From Streptacidiphilus pinicola (GTDB lineage Bacteria > Actinomycetota > Actinomycetes > Streptomycetales > Streptomycetaceae): DNA of 64,000 nucleotides. Shown piece by piece: positions 9,920-21,080 of the stretch. The translations under genes and the position numbers were made by a program. The DNA is taken from contig NZ_QKYN01000028.1 in the NCBI RefSeq assembly GCF_003258295.1, positions 1-64,000 on the forward strand. The letters are read 5' to 3'. Below the pieces are notes generated by a model. It did not search any database, was not told the DNA's origin, and saw nothing but the letters and a program-made list of their open reading frames with translations. Position 1 is the stretch's first letter, and each line of letters starts with the position of its first letter.

Positions 9920-10696
9920 TCACTGGTCGCGAAAGCGCACGATCCGGACGAACTCGTCCGCGTCCAGCGAGGCGCCGCCGACCAGCGAGCCGTCCACGTC
10001 GGGCTGGGCCATGATGGCGGCCACGTTCCCGGCCTTGACGGAGCCGCCGTACAGGACGCGGATCTTGTCCGCGACCTCCTGGCCGTACAGCCCGGACAGG
10101 CGGGCCCGGATCGCGCCGCAGACCTCCTGCGCGTCCTCGGGGGTGGCCACCTCGCCGGTGCCGATGGCCCAGACGGGCTCGTAGGCGACGACGATGGTGG
10201 CTGCCTGCTCGGCCGGGACGTCGGCCAGCGCGCCGTCCAGCTGGGCCAGGGTGTAGGCCACCTGGTTGCCGGCCTTGCGGACGTCCAGGCCCTCGCCGAT
10301 GCAGAGGATCGGCACGATGCCGTGCGCGAACGCGGCCTTGACCTTGGCGTTGACGATCTCCTCGTTCTCGCCGTGGTACTGGCGGCGCTCGGAGTGGCCG
10401 ATCACCGCGTAGGCGCACTTCAGCTTGGCCAGCATCGGCCCGGAGATCTCGCCGGTGTAGGCGCCGGACACGTGCTCGGAGATGTCCTGCGAGCCGTACT
10501 TGATCTTCAGCTTGTCGCCGTCGACCAGGGTCTGCACCGAGCGCAGATCCGTGAACGGGACCAGGACGGCGACCTCGACCGCGTCGTAGTCCTTGTCGGC
10601 GAGGGCGAAGGCCAGCTTCTGGACGTGCGCGATGGCCTCGAGGTGGTTGAGGTTCATCTTCCAGTTGCCGGCCATGAGCGGCGTGCGAGATGTCAT
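9920..10696 (-). CDS. tpiA: Triosephosphate isomerase
   Basis: Interconverts dihydroxyacetone phosphate and glyceraldehyde 3-phosphate. Conserved elements are NWKMN (substrate-binding Asn and Lys), IGHSERR (catalytic His), and the catalytic Glu in [13 protein letters not shown] chose the ATG at 10696 ([15 protein letters not shown], 258 residues, the usual length). A GTG at 10708, overlapping the pgk stop by 4 bp, would add four residues. It is probably co-transcribed with pgk and gap. Confidence 0.96.
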   Translation of the reverse strand: MTSRTPLMAGNWKMNLNHLEAIAHVQKLAFALADKDYDAVEVAVLVPFTDLRSVQTLVDGDKLKIKYGSQDISEHVSGAYTGEISGPMLAKLKCAYAVIGHSERRQYHGENEEIVNAKVKAAFAHGIVPILCIGEGLDVRKAGNQVAYTLAQLDGALADVPAEQAATIVVAYEPVWAIGTGEVATPEDAQEVCGAIRARLSGLYGQEVADKIRVLYGGSVKAGNVAAIMAQPDVDGSLVGGASLDADEFVRIVRFRDQ

Positions 10697-10704
10697 CGGT
10701 GAGC

Positions 10705-11922
10705 TCACTTCTCCAGTGCGGCGAGGCCCGGCAGGGACTTGCCTTCGAGGTACTCCAGGCTGGCGCCGCCACCCGTGGAGATGTGGCCGAACTTCGACTC
10801 GTCGAAGCCGAGCGTGCGCACGGCCGCGGCCGAGTCGCCGCCGCCGACGACGGTGAAGGCGTCCGAGTCGAGCAGGCCCTGCGCCACGGCGCGGGTGCCG
10901 TCGGCGAAGGCCGGGTGCTCGAAGACGCCCATCGGGCCGTTCCAGAAGACCGTCCTGGCGTCCGCGAGCTTGGCCGCGAACAGCTCCTCGGTCTTCGGGC
11001 CGACGTCCAGGCCCATCTTGCCCGCGGGCATGGCGCTCACGTCGACGACCTCGACGTCGTCGACGGGGGCCTTGGTCTTGAGGTCGGGGAAGCTGCCGGA
11101 GACGCGCGCGTCGACGGGGAGCACGAACTCCACGCCCTCGCGCTCGGCCCGGGCCAGGTACTCCTTGACCGCCGGGATCTGGTCCTCCTGCAGCAGCGAG
11201 CTGCCGACCTGGTGGCCCTGGGCCGCGAGGAAGGTGAACATCATGCCGCCGCCGACCAGGATCCGGTCGGCCTTGCCGAGCAGGTTGTCGATCACGGCCA
11301 GCTTGTCGGAGACCTTGGCGCCGCCGAGCACCACCGCGTACGGGCGCTGCACGTCCTCGGTGAGGCGCTTGAGCACGCCCACCTCGGTGCCGATCAGCAG
11401 GCCGGCCGCGTGCGGCAGGCGGGCGGGCAGGTCGTAGACGGAGGCGTGCTTGCGGTGCACCGCGCCGAAGCCGTCGCCGACGTAGAGGTCGGCCAGGGCC
11501 GCCAGCTGGTCGGCGAACTCGCCGCGCTCGGCGTCGTCCTTGCTGGTCTCGCCGGGGTTGAAGCGCAGGTTCTCGATCACGGCCACCTGGCCGGGCTCCA
11601 GGCCCTTCACGGCGTCGTGGGCGGCCGGGCCGACGGTGTCCTGCGCGAACGCGACCGGCTTGCCCAGCAGCTCGGCGAGCCGCTCGGCGGCCTGGAGCAG
11701 CGAGAACGCCGGGTCCGGGGCACCCTTGGGGCGGCCCAGGTGCGAGGCGACGATCACCTTGGCGTCGGCCTCGACCAGCTTCTTGATGGTGGGCAGCACC
11801 GCGCGGATGCGGCCGTCGTCGGTGATCAGGCCGTCCGACATGGGCACGTTGAGGTCGGCACGGACGAAGACACGCTGGCCGGCGACACCGGGGCCGGCGA
11901 TCAGGTCGTCGATGGTCTGCAT
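10705..11922 (-). CDS. pgk: Phosphoglycerate kinase
   Basis: Glycolytic ATP-generating kinase, 405 residues. Landmarks are [15 protein letters not shown] at the N-terminus, the basic patch SHLGRPKG, and the C-terminal nucleotide-binding region [14 protein letters not shown] with [16 protein letters not shown] at 11922 with GAGGGAC upstream gives the canonical N-terminus [18 protein letters not shown]. Read-through from gap must cross the hairpin at 11982-12017, so pgk-tpiA may have partly independent expression. Confidence 0.97.
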   Translation of the reverse strand: MQTIDDLIAGPGVAGQRVFVRADLNVPMSDGLITDDGRIRAVLPTIKKLVEADAKVIVASHLGRPKGAPDPAFSLLQAAERLAELLGKPVAFAQDTVGPAAHDAVKGLEPGQVAVIENLRFNPGETSKDDAERGEFADQLAALADLYVGDGFGAVHRKHASVYDLPARLPHAAGLLIGTEVGVLKRLTEDVQRPYAVVLGGAKVSDKLAVIDNLLGKADRILVGGGMMFTFLAAQGHQVGSSLLQEDQIPAVKEYLARAEREGVEFVLPVDARVSGSFPDLKTKAPVDDVEVVDVSAMPAGKMGLDVGPKTEELFAAKLADARTVFWNGPMGVFEHPAFADGTRAVAQGLLDSDAFTVVGGGDSAAAVRTLGFDESKFGHISTGGGASLEYLEGKSLPGLAALEK

Positions 11923-11981
11923 GGTCGGGCTGTGTCCCTCTTCTGCTTCTGGTGCTTCACGGGCATGGGGTTTCTGCACGT

Positions 11982-12017
11982 GGACAGGGTCCGGACGATA
12001 TCGCCCGGACCCTGTCC
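11982..12017 (-). terminator. 13-bp hairpin between gap and pgk
   Basis: GGACAGGGTCCGG (11982-11994) pairs perfectly with 12005-12017 around a 10-nt loop, 26 nt past the gap stop. It is probably a terminator or attenuator that sets the gap to pgk-tpiA ratio. Confidence 0.75.
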
Positions 12018-12043
12018 GCTTCACACTGACGTGTTCCCGTCCG

Positions 12044-13129
<1,086 letters not shown>

Positions 13130-13236
13130 CTACCTCCGCAAGGTGTTCTTGAGCACATCCGACCGGCCCGTGGGACACGGGACTTTTGGCACAACGAACA
13201 GTTGTGGCGCCTGGGGTGTCTGAGGCAGATGAGCCA

Positions 13237-13362
13237 GTTGCAAACGCCAGGGGCGCGGGGAACTGCGCAAGCAACCACCCTGTGCGGATGGCCCTGCTCG
13301 CTGAGCGACTCACCACTTCGGTGGCTTGTCGCGCAGTTCCTCGCGCCCCTGGGGGTTGCAAC
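13237..13362. repeat. Intergenic inverted repeat of streptomycete type
   Basis: A roughly 32-bp arm at 13237-13268 containing CAGGGGCGCGGGGAACTGCG recurs inverted at 13331-13362 with a few mismatches. The core of 21 bp differs at one position. The intervening 62 bp has no open gene. Such GGGGCGCGGGGAACTGCGC units recur in Streptomyces intergenic regions. Confidence 0.75.
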
Positions 13363-13371
13363 TACCGGTCG

Positions 13372-13461
13372 CGCCCACGCTGGGGGCACCTCCCGGCCGA
13401 AGGCTGGGGGAGGAGCCGCAGATCGGTACAGCCTCGCGCCCCTGGGGGTGCAACTCCCCCA
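13372..13461. repeat. Second repeat unit and hairpin downstream of whiA
   Basis: Contains a GGGGGCACCTCCC...GGCTGGGGGAGG element, a third copy of the TCGCGCCCCTGGGGGTGCAA unit (13434-13453), and a 6-bp hairpin TGGGGG/CCCCCA (13443-13461) six nt past the whiA stop that may terminate whiA transcription. With the repeat at 13237-13362 it fills most of the 418-bp gap-whiA interval. Confidence 0.65.
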
Positions 13462-13466
13462 CTGCC

Positions 13467-14447
13467 TCAGCCGGCGACCATTTCCTCCGTCAGGCTCTGT
13501 TCCGTGTTCGGGAGCCCCAGTTCGCTCGCGCGCTTGTCCGCCATGGCCAGCAGGCGGCGGATGCGCCCGGCGACCGCGTCCTTGGTGAGCGGCGGGTCCG
13601 CCAGGGAACCCAGCTCCTCCAGGGAGGCCTGCTTGTGCTCTATGCGCAGCCGCCCGGCGGCAGCCAGGTGCTCCGGCACCTCGTCGCCGAGGATCTCCAA
13701 CGCCCGCTGCACCCGCGCGCCCGCCGCCACCGCCGCCCGCGCGGACCTGCGCAGGTTCGCGTCGTCGAAGTTCGCGAGACGGTTCGCCGTGGCCCGGACC
13801 TCGCGGCGCATCCGCCGCTCCTCCCAGGCCAGGACGGACTCGTGCGCGCCCAGGCGCGTCAACAGCGCGCCGATCGCGTCACCGTCGCGGATCACGACCC
13901 GGTCCACACCCCGTACCTCCCGCGCCTTCGCGGGAATGCCGAGCCGGCGGGCCGCGCCCACCAGCGCCAGCGCCGCCTCGGAGCCCGGGCAGGTGATCTC
14001 CAAGGAGGAGGACCGTCCCGGCTCCGTCAGGGAGCCGTGCGCGAGGAACGCACCGCGCCAGGCCGCCTCCGCGTCGCACGTCGCTCCGGAGACCACCGCC
14101 GGGGGAAGCCCCCGGATCGGGCGTCCACGCCCGTCCACCAGGCCCGTCTGCCGGGCCAGCAGATCGCCGTCCTTGACCACCCGCACCACGTACCGGCTGC
14201 CGCGGCGCAGCCCGCCGGGGGCCATCACCACCAGGTCCGAGGAGTGTCCGAAGATCTCCAGCAGATCCTTGCGCAGCCGCCTTGCCGCTACTCCGGTGTC
14301 CAGCTCGGCCTCGATCACGATGCGTCCGCTCACGATGTGCAGACCGCCCGCGAAGCGGAGGATCGCCGACACCTCTGCCTTGCGGCAGCAAGCCCGGGTG
14401 ACGGGTAGCCGACTGATTTCGTCCTTCACAGCTGCCGTCATCGCCAT
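13467..14447 (-). CDS. whiA: Sporulation transcription regulator WhiA
   Basis: WhiA works with WhiB to activate sporulation-septation genes in Streptomyces and is conserved across Gram-positives. The 326-residue protein starts [20 protein letters not shown]. It has the LAGLIDADG-homing-endonuclease-like N-terminal domain ([23 protein letters not shown]) and a C-terminal helix-turn-helix ([20 protein letters not shown]). ATG at 14447 lies within the 3' end of yvcK (10-bp overlap), and the yvcK-whiA order is the conserved one. Confidence 0.97.
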   Translation of the reverse strand: MAMTAAVKDEISRLPVTRACCRKAEVSAILRFAGGLHIVSGRIVIEAELDTGVAARRLRKDLLEIFGHSSDLVVMAPGGLRRGSRYVVRVVKDGDLLARQTGLVDGRGRPIRGLPPAVVSGATCDAEAAWRGAFLAHGSLTEPGRSSSLEITCPGSEAALALVGAARRLGIPAKAREVRGVDRVVIRDGDAIGALLTRLGAHESVLAWEERRMRREVRATANRLANFDDANLRRSARAAVAAGARVQRALEILGDEVPEHLAAAGRLRIEHKQASLEELGSLADPPLTKDAVAGRIRRLLAMADKRASELGLPNTEQSLTEEMVAG

Positions 14448-15478
14448 GGCGCGATCCTTCCATGCGTTCTGAAGATCCGGTCGTACGCTGCGGCCAGAAG
14501 CTCCGGGTCGTGTCGCGCTCCGTCGCTCGCCGCGACGGGCGCCAGGACGAGTTCGGCGCCCAGGCGCTTGGCCGCGTCCCGCAGTTCCTCGCCGTCGGTG
14601 ACGGCGCCCACCGCCGCCGAGTCCGCGAGGACGAAGTCCAGCTCGACGCCGCCGGCGTGCTCCAGGAAGACCTCCAGGTGCCGCTGCGGCGAGAAACCCT
14701 CGGTCTCGCCGGGCTGGGCGACCAGGTTGAGCGCCAGCACCTTGCAGGCCTGCGTCCCGGCCACCGCGTCGCGCAACTGAGGGACCATCAGATGCGGCAG
14801 CACACTGGTGAACCAGGAACCGGGGCCGAGCACGACCCAGTCCGCGGCGTGCACCGCCTCCACCGCCTCGGGAACCGCGGGCGGGTCCTCGGGCAGCAGC
14901 CTGATCGCCTCCACGGTACCCGGCGTCACGGCCACCTCGGCCTGGCCGCGGACCGTGCTGAGCTCGTCGGGGCGCGCCGGATCCAGCCCGCGCACCGTCG
15001 CCTCGATCTGCAGCGGGACGCTCGACATCGGCAGCACGCGCCCGTGCGCGCCGAGCAGCCGGCCGACCCACTCCAGCGCGGCGACCGGGTCGCCCAGCTT
15101 CTCCCAGAGCGCGACGATCAGCAGGTTGCCCAGGGCGTGGCCGTGCAGCTCGCCGTCGCTCTGGAAGCGGTGCTGGATGACCTCGGACCAGGTGCGGCCC
15201 CACTCGTCGTCGCCGCAGAGCGCGGCGAGCGCCTTGCGCAGGTCACCGGGCGGCAGGACGCCCAGCTCGTCGCGGAGCCGGCCGCTGGAGCCGCCGTCGT
15301 CCGCGACGGTGACCACGGCGGTCAGCTCGTCAGTGAGCCGCCGCAGGGCGCGCAGGGAGGCGGAGAGCCCCTGGCCGCCGCCGAGCGCCACGATCCGCGG
15401 GGCCCGTCTGTCACGACGACGTGCCGCTCGGAACGCCCCGCCCGGCCCGCCGGCCGCACCGCTGTAGGTACCCGCCAA
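14438..15478 (-). CDS. yvcK: YvcK-family gluconeogenesis factor
   Basis: YvcK/CuvA proteins bind UDP-sugars and are needed for normal growth and cell shape on gluconeogenic carbon sources. They share the 2-phospho-lactate transferase fold. The 346-residue protein has the nucleotide-sugar loop [34 protein letters not shown] and [13 protein letters not shown]. The likely start is TTG 15478, preceded by a G-rich Shine-Dalgarno region; the N-terminal 25 residues are low-complexity basic. It lies between rapZ and whiA as in most actinobacteria. Confidence 0.93.
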   Translation of the reverse strand: MAGTYSGAAGGPGGAFRAARRRDRRAPRIVALGGGQGLSASLRALRRLTDELTAVVTVADDGGSSGRLRDELGVLPPGDLRKALAALCGDDEWGRTWSEVIQHRFQSDGELHGHALGNLLIVALWEKLGDPVAALEWVGRLLGAHGRVLPMSSVPLQIEATVRGLDPARPDELSTVRGQAEVAVTPGTVEAIRLLPEDPPAVPEAVEAVHAADWVVLGPGSWFTSVLPHLMVPQLRDAVAGTQACKVLALNLVAQPGETEGFSPQRHLEVFLEHAGGVELDFVLADSAAVGAVTDGEELRDAAKRLGAELVLAPVAASDGARHDPELLAAAYDRIFRTHGRIAPWR

Positions 15479-15542
15479 CCCGCGCCCCTATCACCTCAGC
15501 GTGTCGAGGTGCGGCGCGGTTACCGTCCGTGCCGCCGCCTCG

Positions 15543-16487
15543 TCACTCACGCCCCATGTCCCGGTGGACGAGCACCGTCTCCAGGCCGTCGGCGATCAGG
15601 CGCTTCGCCAGTCGTTCCGACATCGCCACGCTGCGGTGCTTTCCTCCGGTGCAGCCTACGGCAATCGTCATATAGCGCTTTCCCTCGCGGCGGTAGCCCT
15701 CGGTGACGATCCGCAGCAGCTCGGCGTAGCCGTTGAGGAACTCCTTGGCGCCCGGCTGGTCGAAGACGTACCGGGCCACCTCCTCGTCGGTGCCGGTGTG
15801 GGCGCGCAGCTCCGGGACCCAGTGCGGGTTCGGGAGGAAGCGGCAGTCCACCACCAGATCGGCGTCCACCGGCAGGCCGTACTTGAAGCCGAAGGACATC
15901 ACCGTCGCCCGCAGCTCCGGCTCGGCGTCGTCGGCGAAGTGGGCGTCCATCTTGGCGCGCAGCTCGTGCACGTTCAGGTTGGAGGTGTCGATCACGAGAT
16001 CGGCCTCGCCGCGCAGCTCGCGCAGCAGCTCGCGCTCCCTCTCGATGCCGTCGACGATCCGGCCATCGCCCTGCAGCGGGTGCGGCCGGCGGACGTTCTC
16101 GAACCGGCGGACCAGGGCCTCGTCGGAGGCCTCGAGGAACACGACCCGCAGCCGCACGCCGCCCTTCTCCAGATCGTCCAGCGCGGTGCGCAGGTCGTCG
16201 AAGAAGCTGCGGCCGCGCACGTCCACGACGGCGCTTATCCGGGCCACCGCGCCCTGCGAGCGGGCGCCGAGATCGACCATGGTCGGTATCAACGCCGGCG
16301 GCAGGTTGTCGACGACGAACCAGCCGAGATCCTCCAGGCACTTGGCCGCGGTGCTGCGGCCGGCACCCGACATCCCGGAGATGATCACCAGCTCCGGAAC
16401 CTCGGAGCTGTCCTGTGGCTCGCCCTGCACCAGCCCTTCAGGCGTACTCACTTCTTTCTCCCCGCTTTCGGTCACATCAACAGTCAC
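15543..16487 (-). CDS. rapZ: RapZ/YvcJ-family nucleotide-binding protein
   Basis: P-loop ATP/GTP-binding protein. In Enterobacteria RapZ is an RNase adaptor sensing glucosamine 6-phosphate; in actinobacteria the role is less defined. The 314-residue protein has Walker A GMSGAGRS near residue 40, the family segment DNLPPALIP, and the C-terminal CTGGKHRSV motif. GTG at 16487 is 15 bp from the uvrC stop. It belongs to the uvrC-rapZ-yvcK-whiA unit. Confidence 0.94.
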   Translation of the reverse strand: MTVDVTESGEKEVSTPEGLVQGEPQDSSEVPELVIISGMSGAGRSTAAKCLEDLGWFVVDNLPPALIPTMVDLGARSQGAVARISAVVDVRGRSFFDDLRTALDDLEKGGVRLRVVFLEASDEALVRRFENVRRPHPLQGDGRIVDGIERERELLRELRGEADLVIDTSNLNVHELRAKMDAHFADDAEPELRATVMSFGFKYGLPVDADLVVDCRFLPNPHWVPELRAHTGTDEEVARYVFDQPGAKEFLNGYAELLRIVTEGYRREGKRYMTIAVGCTGGKHRSVAMSERLAKRLIADGLETVLVHRDMGRE

Positions 16488-16502
16488 AACGCGCGCGGTC
16501 GT

Positions 16503-18503
16503 CTAGGGCTTCCCCTCATCACTCTCCGGAGTGACGTCAGCCTCAGGGGTGATGCCCATGATGTCCGACTCTTCCATAATCTCGCCCGTGGCCATGTTCA
16601 CCGCCGGAGCACTCGGTGTACGCGAGGCCAACGCTGCGGCAACGGCCTCCGCCGTACGCCGCCCGACCCCCGGCACCTCGCAGATCTCGTCGATCGTCGC
16701 GGCCTTCAGCTTCTTCAGCGAGCCGAAGTGCTTCAGCAGGGCCTGGCGGCGGGTCTCGCCCAGGCCGGGGACGGTGTCCAGGGCGCTGCTCGTGGCGCGC
16801 TTGCCCCGCTTCTGGCGCTGGTAGCTGATGGCGAAGCGGTGCGCCTCGTCGCGCACCCGCTGCAGCAGGTACAGCCCCTCGCTGGAGCGGGGCAGGACCA
16901 CCGGGTCGTCCTCGTCCGGCAGCCAGACCTCCTCCAGGCGCTTGGCCAGTCCACAGAGTGCCACATCGGTGACGCCGGCCTCCATCAGCGCCTGCTGGGC
17001 GGCGGCCACCTGCGGCTGACCGCCGTCGACGACGATCAGCTGCGGCGGGTAGGCGAAGCGGCGGGCCCTGCCCGTCTCCGGGTCCTTGAGTTGCTCAGTC
17101 TTGGCCGGGGCCTGCTCCTGGTGGCGGAAGCGCCGGGTGAGCACCTCGTGCATGGAGCGGACGTCGTCCTGGCCCTCGAAGCTCTTGATCGAGAAGCGCC
17201 GGTACTCCGACTTGCGCGCCAGGCCGTCCTCGAAGACGACCATGGACGCGACCACGTCCTGGCCCTGGAGGTGGGAGATGTCGTAGCACTCGATCCGCAG
17301 TGGCGCGCTCTCCAGCCCGAGCGCGTCGGCGATCTCCTGCAGCGCGACGCTGCGGGTGGTGAGGTCGGCGGCGCGCTTGGTCTTGTGCAGCGCCAGGGCC
17401 TGGAGCGCGTTGCGCTCCACCGTCGTCATCAGCTCGCGCTTGTCGCCGCGCTGCGGCACGCGCAGGTCCACCTTGCTGCCGCGGCGCTCCGCGAGCCAGG
17501 CCAGCACCGGCTCGACGGGCTCGGGCAGCGCCGGCACCAGCACCTCGCGCGGGACGCCCTCGCCGCTCTCCTCGCCGTAGAGCTGCAGCAGCGCGTGCTC
17601 GACCAGGGAGGCGGTGTCGATCTGCTCGACCTTGTCCGTCACCCAGCCGCGCTGGCCGCGCACCCGGCCGCCGCGCACGTGGAAGATCTGCACGGCCGCC
17701 TCCAGCTCGTCCTCGGCGAGGGCCAGCAGGTCGGCGTCGGTGCCGTCGCCGAGGACGACGGCGTTCTTCTCCATGGCGCGCTTGAGCGCCTCTATGTCGT
17801 CCCGCAGCCGGGCGGCCTTCTCGTACTCCAGCTCCACGGCCGCCTCGCGCATCTGGGCTTCCAGGCGCTTGACGTAGGTGCCGGCGTGGCCGGCCATGAA
17901 GTCGCAGAACTCCTCGGCGAGTTCCCGGTGGTCCTCGGCGGAGATCCGCCCGACGCAGGGCGCGGAGCACTTGCCGATGTAGCCGAGCAGGCAGGGCCGC
18001 CCGATCTGCTCGGCCCGCTTGAACACCCCGGCGGAGCAGGTGCGCACGGGGAAGACGCGCAGCATCAGGTCGACGGTCTCGCGGATCGCCCAGGCGTGCC
18101 CGTAGGGACCGAAGTACCGCACGCCCTTCTTCTTGGACCCGCGCATCACCTGCGCGCGCGGGAACTCCTCGTTCATGGTGACGGCGAGGAACGGATAGCT
18201 CTTGTCGTCCCGGTACTTGACGTTGAAGCGCGGGTCGAACTCCTTGATCCAGGTGTACTCCAGCTGGAGCGCCTCGACCTCCGTGCCGACCACGGTCCAC
18301 TCGACGGACGCGGCCGTGGTCACCATCTGCCGCGTGCGCGGGTGCAGGTTCGCCAGGTCCTGGAAGTAGTTCGCCAGCCGCTGGCGCAGGCTCTTGGCCT
18401 TGCCGACGTAGATCACCCGCGCGTCGGCGTCGCGGAACTTGTAGACCCCGGGTGAGTCGGGAATCTGCCCAGGCGCGGGGCGGTAGGTGGAAGGGTCGGC
18501 CAT
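16503..18503 (-). CDS. uvrC: Excinuclease ABC subunit C
   Basis: Endonuclease of nucleotide excision repair that makes both incisions around the lesion after UvrAB loading. The 666-residue protein has an N-terminal GIY-YIG nuclease domain ([20 protein letters not shown]), a UVR segment ([16 protein letters not shown]), an RNase H-like endonuclease domain ([20 protein letters not shown]) and C-terminal helix-hairpin-helix motifs ([25 protein letters not shown]). ATG at 18503 has GGGGGGAAG just upstream. Confidence 0.97.
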   Translation of the reverse strand: MADPSTYRPAPGQIPDSPGVYKFRDADARVIYVGKAKSLRQRLANYFQDLANLHPRTRQMVTTAASVEWTVVGTEVEALQLEYTWIKEFDPRFNVKYRDDKSYPFLAVTMNEEFPRAQVMRGSKKKGVRYFGPYGHAWAIRETVDLMLRVFPVRTCSAGVFKRAEQIGRPCLLGYIGKCSAPCVGRISAEDHRELAEEFCDFMAGHAGTYVKRLEAQMREAAVELEYEKAARLRDDIEALKRAMEKNAVVLGDGTDADLLALAEDELEAAVQIFHVRGGRVRGQRGWVTDKVEQIDTASLVEHALLQLYGEESGEGVPREVLVPALPEPVEPVLAWLAERRGSKVDLRVPQRGDKRELMTTVERNALQALALHKTKRAADLTTRSVALQEIADALGLESAPLRIECYDISHLQGQDVVASMVVFEDGLARKSEYRRFSIKSFEGQDDVRSMHEVLTRRFRHQEQAPAKTEQLKDPETGRARRFAYPPQLIVVDGGQPQVAAAQQALMEAGVTDVALCGLAKRLEEVWLPDEDDPVVLPRSSEGLYLLQRVRDEAHRFAISYQRQKRGKRATSSALDTVPGLGETRRQALLKHFGSLKKLKAATIDEICEVPGVGRRTAEAVAAALASRTPSAPAVNMATGEIMEESDIMGITPEADVTPESDEGKP

Positions 18504-18665
18504 CACTTCCCCCCCACCGTGCGGGCCGCCGCCGACCAGCACCCACGAGGCCGTGACATGCGCGTTCTCCCCTGCAAACGGACGAGCCTGGACACTGAAG
18601 ACACTAGCGCCCTGGAACGACAGAGCGTGGAGTTGTCCGAGGCAATCCACAGCGGGGATCACGAG

Positions 18666-18723
18666 GCGGGGACGGGGCGAACCGGAACGCAAGGCGTGGT
18701 TCCGGGGTGTGCCCCGTCCCCGC
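18666..18723 (-). terminator. Composite hairpin downstream of the acetolactate synthase pair
   Basis: An outer perfect 13-bp stem (18666-18678 with 18711-18723) encloses an inner 7-bp stem (18682-18688 with 18699-18705). It begins 7 nt past the small-subunit stop, so it is very probably the terminator of the ilvB-like operon. Confidence 0.8.
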
Positions 18724-18729
18724 CACGGC

Positions 18730-19005
18730 TCAGTCCGCCACCGACGCGTAGACGGTCTCCGGCCGCGCCCGGCCGACTTCCGTGACGCTCAGCACGTTGA
18801 TGAGCTTCTCGAGTTGCTTGGTGACCTGGTCCAGCGCCGAGTCGTCCTCGTCGACCACCAGGGTGACCCGGGAGAAGCCGCCTACCTCGGCGGGGGCGAC
18901 GGCGAGGGAGTCGATGTTGAAGCCGCGCCGGCTGAAGAGGGCGGTGATCCGGGTGAGCGCGCTGGGCTTGTCCTCGACGAGGACCGACAACGTGTGCTTG
19001 CTCAT
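18730..19005 (-). CDS. Short acetolactate synthase regulatory subunit (single ACT domain)
   Basis: The 91 residues from ATG 19005 ([20 protein letters not shown]) form one ACT domain with [12 protein letters not shown] and [13 protein letters not shown], typical of IlvN/IlvH. The usual streptomycete subunit is about 170 residues, with a second C-terminal domain. Here the protein ends cleanly after the ACT fold ([18 protein letters not shown]). The start overlaps the ilvB-like stop by 4 bp. I read it as a naturally short regulatory subunit; a truncated duplicate is the alternative. Confidence 0.88.
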   Translation of the reverse strand: MSKHTLSVLVEDKPSALTRITALFSRRGFNIDSLAVAPAEVGGFSRVTLVVDEDDSALDQVTKQLEKLINVLSVTEVGRARPETVYASVAD

Positions 19006-20732
19006 GAGTCGTAGCTCTCCCACCTCGGAGTCATGTCCCGGGCGATCTTGATGTCGTCATTGCTGGTCCCGGAGGGGACGAAGGGCCAGACCATGGCGTC
19101 CTCGTGAACCACGAAGTCGACGACCACCGGCACGTCGTTGATCTCCATGGCCTTGGCGATCGTGCTGTCCACGTCCTCGGGCCGAGAGCACCGCAGACCG
19201 ACGCAGCCGTAGGCGTCCGCGAGCTTCACGAAGTCGGGGACGCGCTGGGCCGTCTGCAGATCGCTGTTGGAGTACCGCTCGTCGTAGAAGAGCCGCTGCC
19301 ACTGGCGGATCATGCCGAGTTTGCCGTTGTTGATGACCGCGATCTTGATCGGCACACCCTCGATCGCGCAGGTGGCCAGCTCCTGATTGGTCATCTGGAA
19401 GCAGCCGTCCCCGTCGATCGCCCAGACCGTCGTGTCCGGCCGCCCCATCTTGGCGCCCATCGCGGCGGGCACGGAGAAGCCCATCGTGCCCAGACCGCCG
19501 GAGGTGATGAAGGCACCGGGCTTCTCGTGACCGATGAACTGGGACGCCCACATCTGGTGCTGCCCGACGCCGGCCACGTAGAGGGCGTCCGGTCCGGCGA
19601 TGGCGCTGAGCCGCTCCAGGACGTACTGCGGAGCCAGCGAGCCGTCCGCGAAGTCCTCGTACCCCAGCGGGTAGGTCTCCTTCAGCCGGTCGAGCTGCGC
19701 GCGCCACTTGACGTAGTCACCCGGGCGGTCGATCGCGTCGACGAGGGCGCCGATGACCTCCTTGCAGTCACCCACGATCGGCACGTCCGCGACCCGGTTC
19801 TTGGAGATCTCCGCCGGGTCGATGTCCGCGTGGATGACCTTGGCCCGCGGGGCGAACGACGACAGCTGCCCGGTGACCCGGTCGTCGAAGCGCACACCCA
19901 GGGCGACGAGCAGGTCGGCCTGCTGCAGCGCGCCCACCGCGGAGACGCTGCCGTGCATGCCGGGCATCCCCATGTGGAGCGGGTGGCTGTCGGGGAAGGT
20001 GCCCCTGGCCATCAGCGTGGTGACGACCGGAATACCGGTCAGCTCGGCCAGGCGGAGCAGCTCCGCCGAGGCGCCGGCCTTGTGCACGCCGCCGCCGACG
20101 TACAGCACCGGGCACTCCGCCTCGGAGATCAGCTTGGCCGCCTCCTGGATCTGCTTGGCGTGCGGCCGGGTGACCGGCCGGTAGCCCGGCAGCTGCGGCG
20201 TCGGATCCCAGTGGAACTCGGTACGGGCCTGCAACGCGTCCTTGGTGATGTCCACCAGGACCGGGCCGGGGCGGCCGGTGGAGGCGAGGTGGAAGGCCTC
20301 CGCGATGGTGCGCGGGATGTCGCCGGCGTCGGTCACCAGGAAGTTGTGCTTGGTGATCGGCAGGGTGATGCCGCAGATGTCGGCTTCCTGGAAGGCGTCC
20401 GTACCGATCAGGCCGCTGGGCACCTGACCGGTGATGGCGACCATCGGGATGGAGTCCATGTACGCGTCGGCGATCGGGGTGACCAGATTGGTGGCGCCCG
20501 GGCCCGAGGTGGCCATGCAGACGCCGACCTTGCCGGTGGCCTGGGCGTACCCTTCCGCGGCGTGTCCGGCGCCCTGCTCGTGCCGCACCAGTACGTGGCG
20601 GACCTTGGTCGCGTCGTAGAGCGGATCGTAGGCGGGCAGGATCGCGCCGCCCGGGAATCCGAACACGGTATCGACTCCGACGTTCTCCAGGGCCCTGACC
20701 AGAGCTTGGGCACCTGTCATCTGTTCGGTCAT
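19002..20732 (-). CDS. ilvB: Acetolactate synthase, catalytic subunit (accessory copy)
   Basis: Thiamine-diphosphate enzyme condensing two pyruvates (or pyruvate plus 2-ketobutyrate) to acetohydroxyacids. The 576-residue protein has the activating Glu in [14 protein letters not shown], the FAD-binding middle domain, and the ThDP motif [13 protein letters not shown]...NN. ATG at 20732 follows AGGAACG. Its position beside secondary-metabolism genes, and its short partner subunit, suggest an extra copy rather than the main ilvBNC set, which is not in the window. Whether it serves valine supply or a specialised carboligation is unknown. Confidence 0.9.
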   Translation of the reverse strand: MTEQMTGAQALVRALENVGVDTVFGFPGGAILPAYDPLYDATKVRHVLVRHEQGAGHAAEGYAQATGKVGVCMATSGPGATNLVTPIADAYMDSIPMVAITGQVPSGLIGTDAFQEADICGITLPITKHNFLVTDAGDIPRTIAEAFHLASTGRPGPVLVDITKDALQARTEFHWDPTPQLPGYRPVTRPHAKQIQEAAKLISEAECPVLYVGGGVHKAGASAELLRLAELTGIPVVTTLMARGTFPDSHPLHMGMPGMHGSVSAVGALQQADLLVALGVRFDDRVTGQLSSFAPRAKVIHADIDPAEISKNRVADVPIVGDCKEVIGALVDAIDRPGDYVKWRAQLDRLKETYPLGYEDFADGSLAPQYVLERLSAIAGPDALYVAGVGQHQMWASQFIGHEKPGAFITSGGLGTMGFSVPAAMGAKMGRPDTTVWAIDGDGCFQMTNQELATCAIEGVPIKIAVINNGKLGMIRQWQRLFYDERYSNSDLQTAQRVPDFVKLADAYGCVGLRCSRPEDVDSTIAKAMEINDVPVVVDFVVHEDAMVWPFVPSGTSNDDIKIARDMTPRWESYDS

Positions 20733-21080
20733 CTGCTCGTTCCTGTTGGCGTGGTTCACAAGACGAATTCGAATGGCAGCGCGCGCAGAACTCGGCAGTT
20801 CGCGGAAGGTATGTCCGGGAAGTACTACGAGGTGGCGCGCTGCGAGCGGTGTCGGGTGACGACCACGCGCACGGCGGCTCCGAGGGATCAGCACTCTCGT
20901 CGGAGCAGAGCGAGCCGTTCGTGACGGCTCAAGCAGGATCCCGCGGCAGACCACGGGAACGCGTGGCCCCAGCTTATCCCAACTCGCAGGAAAACGGGGC
21001 CAGATGGAGCGGAATGATCGAGTCCATCGACCCAGGTGAGCGGGGCCGATGGACTCCTGACGATCAGTATCGGGTGGGCG
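20733..21080. promoter_or_regulatory. Upstream region of the acetolactate synthase operon
   Basis: 348 bp without a credible gene. It contains the MFS-operon hairpin at 21020-21056 and, nearer the ilvB-like start, the promoter and leader. I looked for a branched-chain leader peptide or T-box and could not identify either. Confidence 0.4.
21020..21056 (-). terminator. Terminator of the aromatic-pathway operon
   Basis: GAGTCCATCG (21020-21029) pairs perfectly with 21047-21056 across 17 nt, starting 24 nt beyond the MFS stop. It marks the 3' end of the operon that starts at 27921. Confidence 0.65.

Noticed and set aside
20733-21019. T-box or branched-chain leader-peptide attenuator upstream of the ilvB-like gene
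   Set aside because: No T-box core sequence and no short frame rich in Ile, Leu or Val codons with an RBS could be found.
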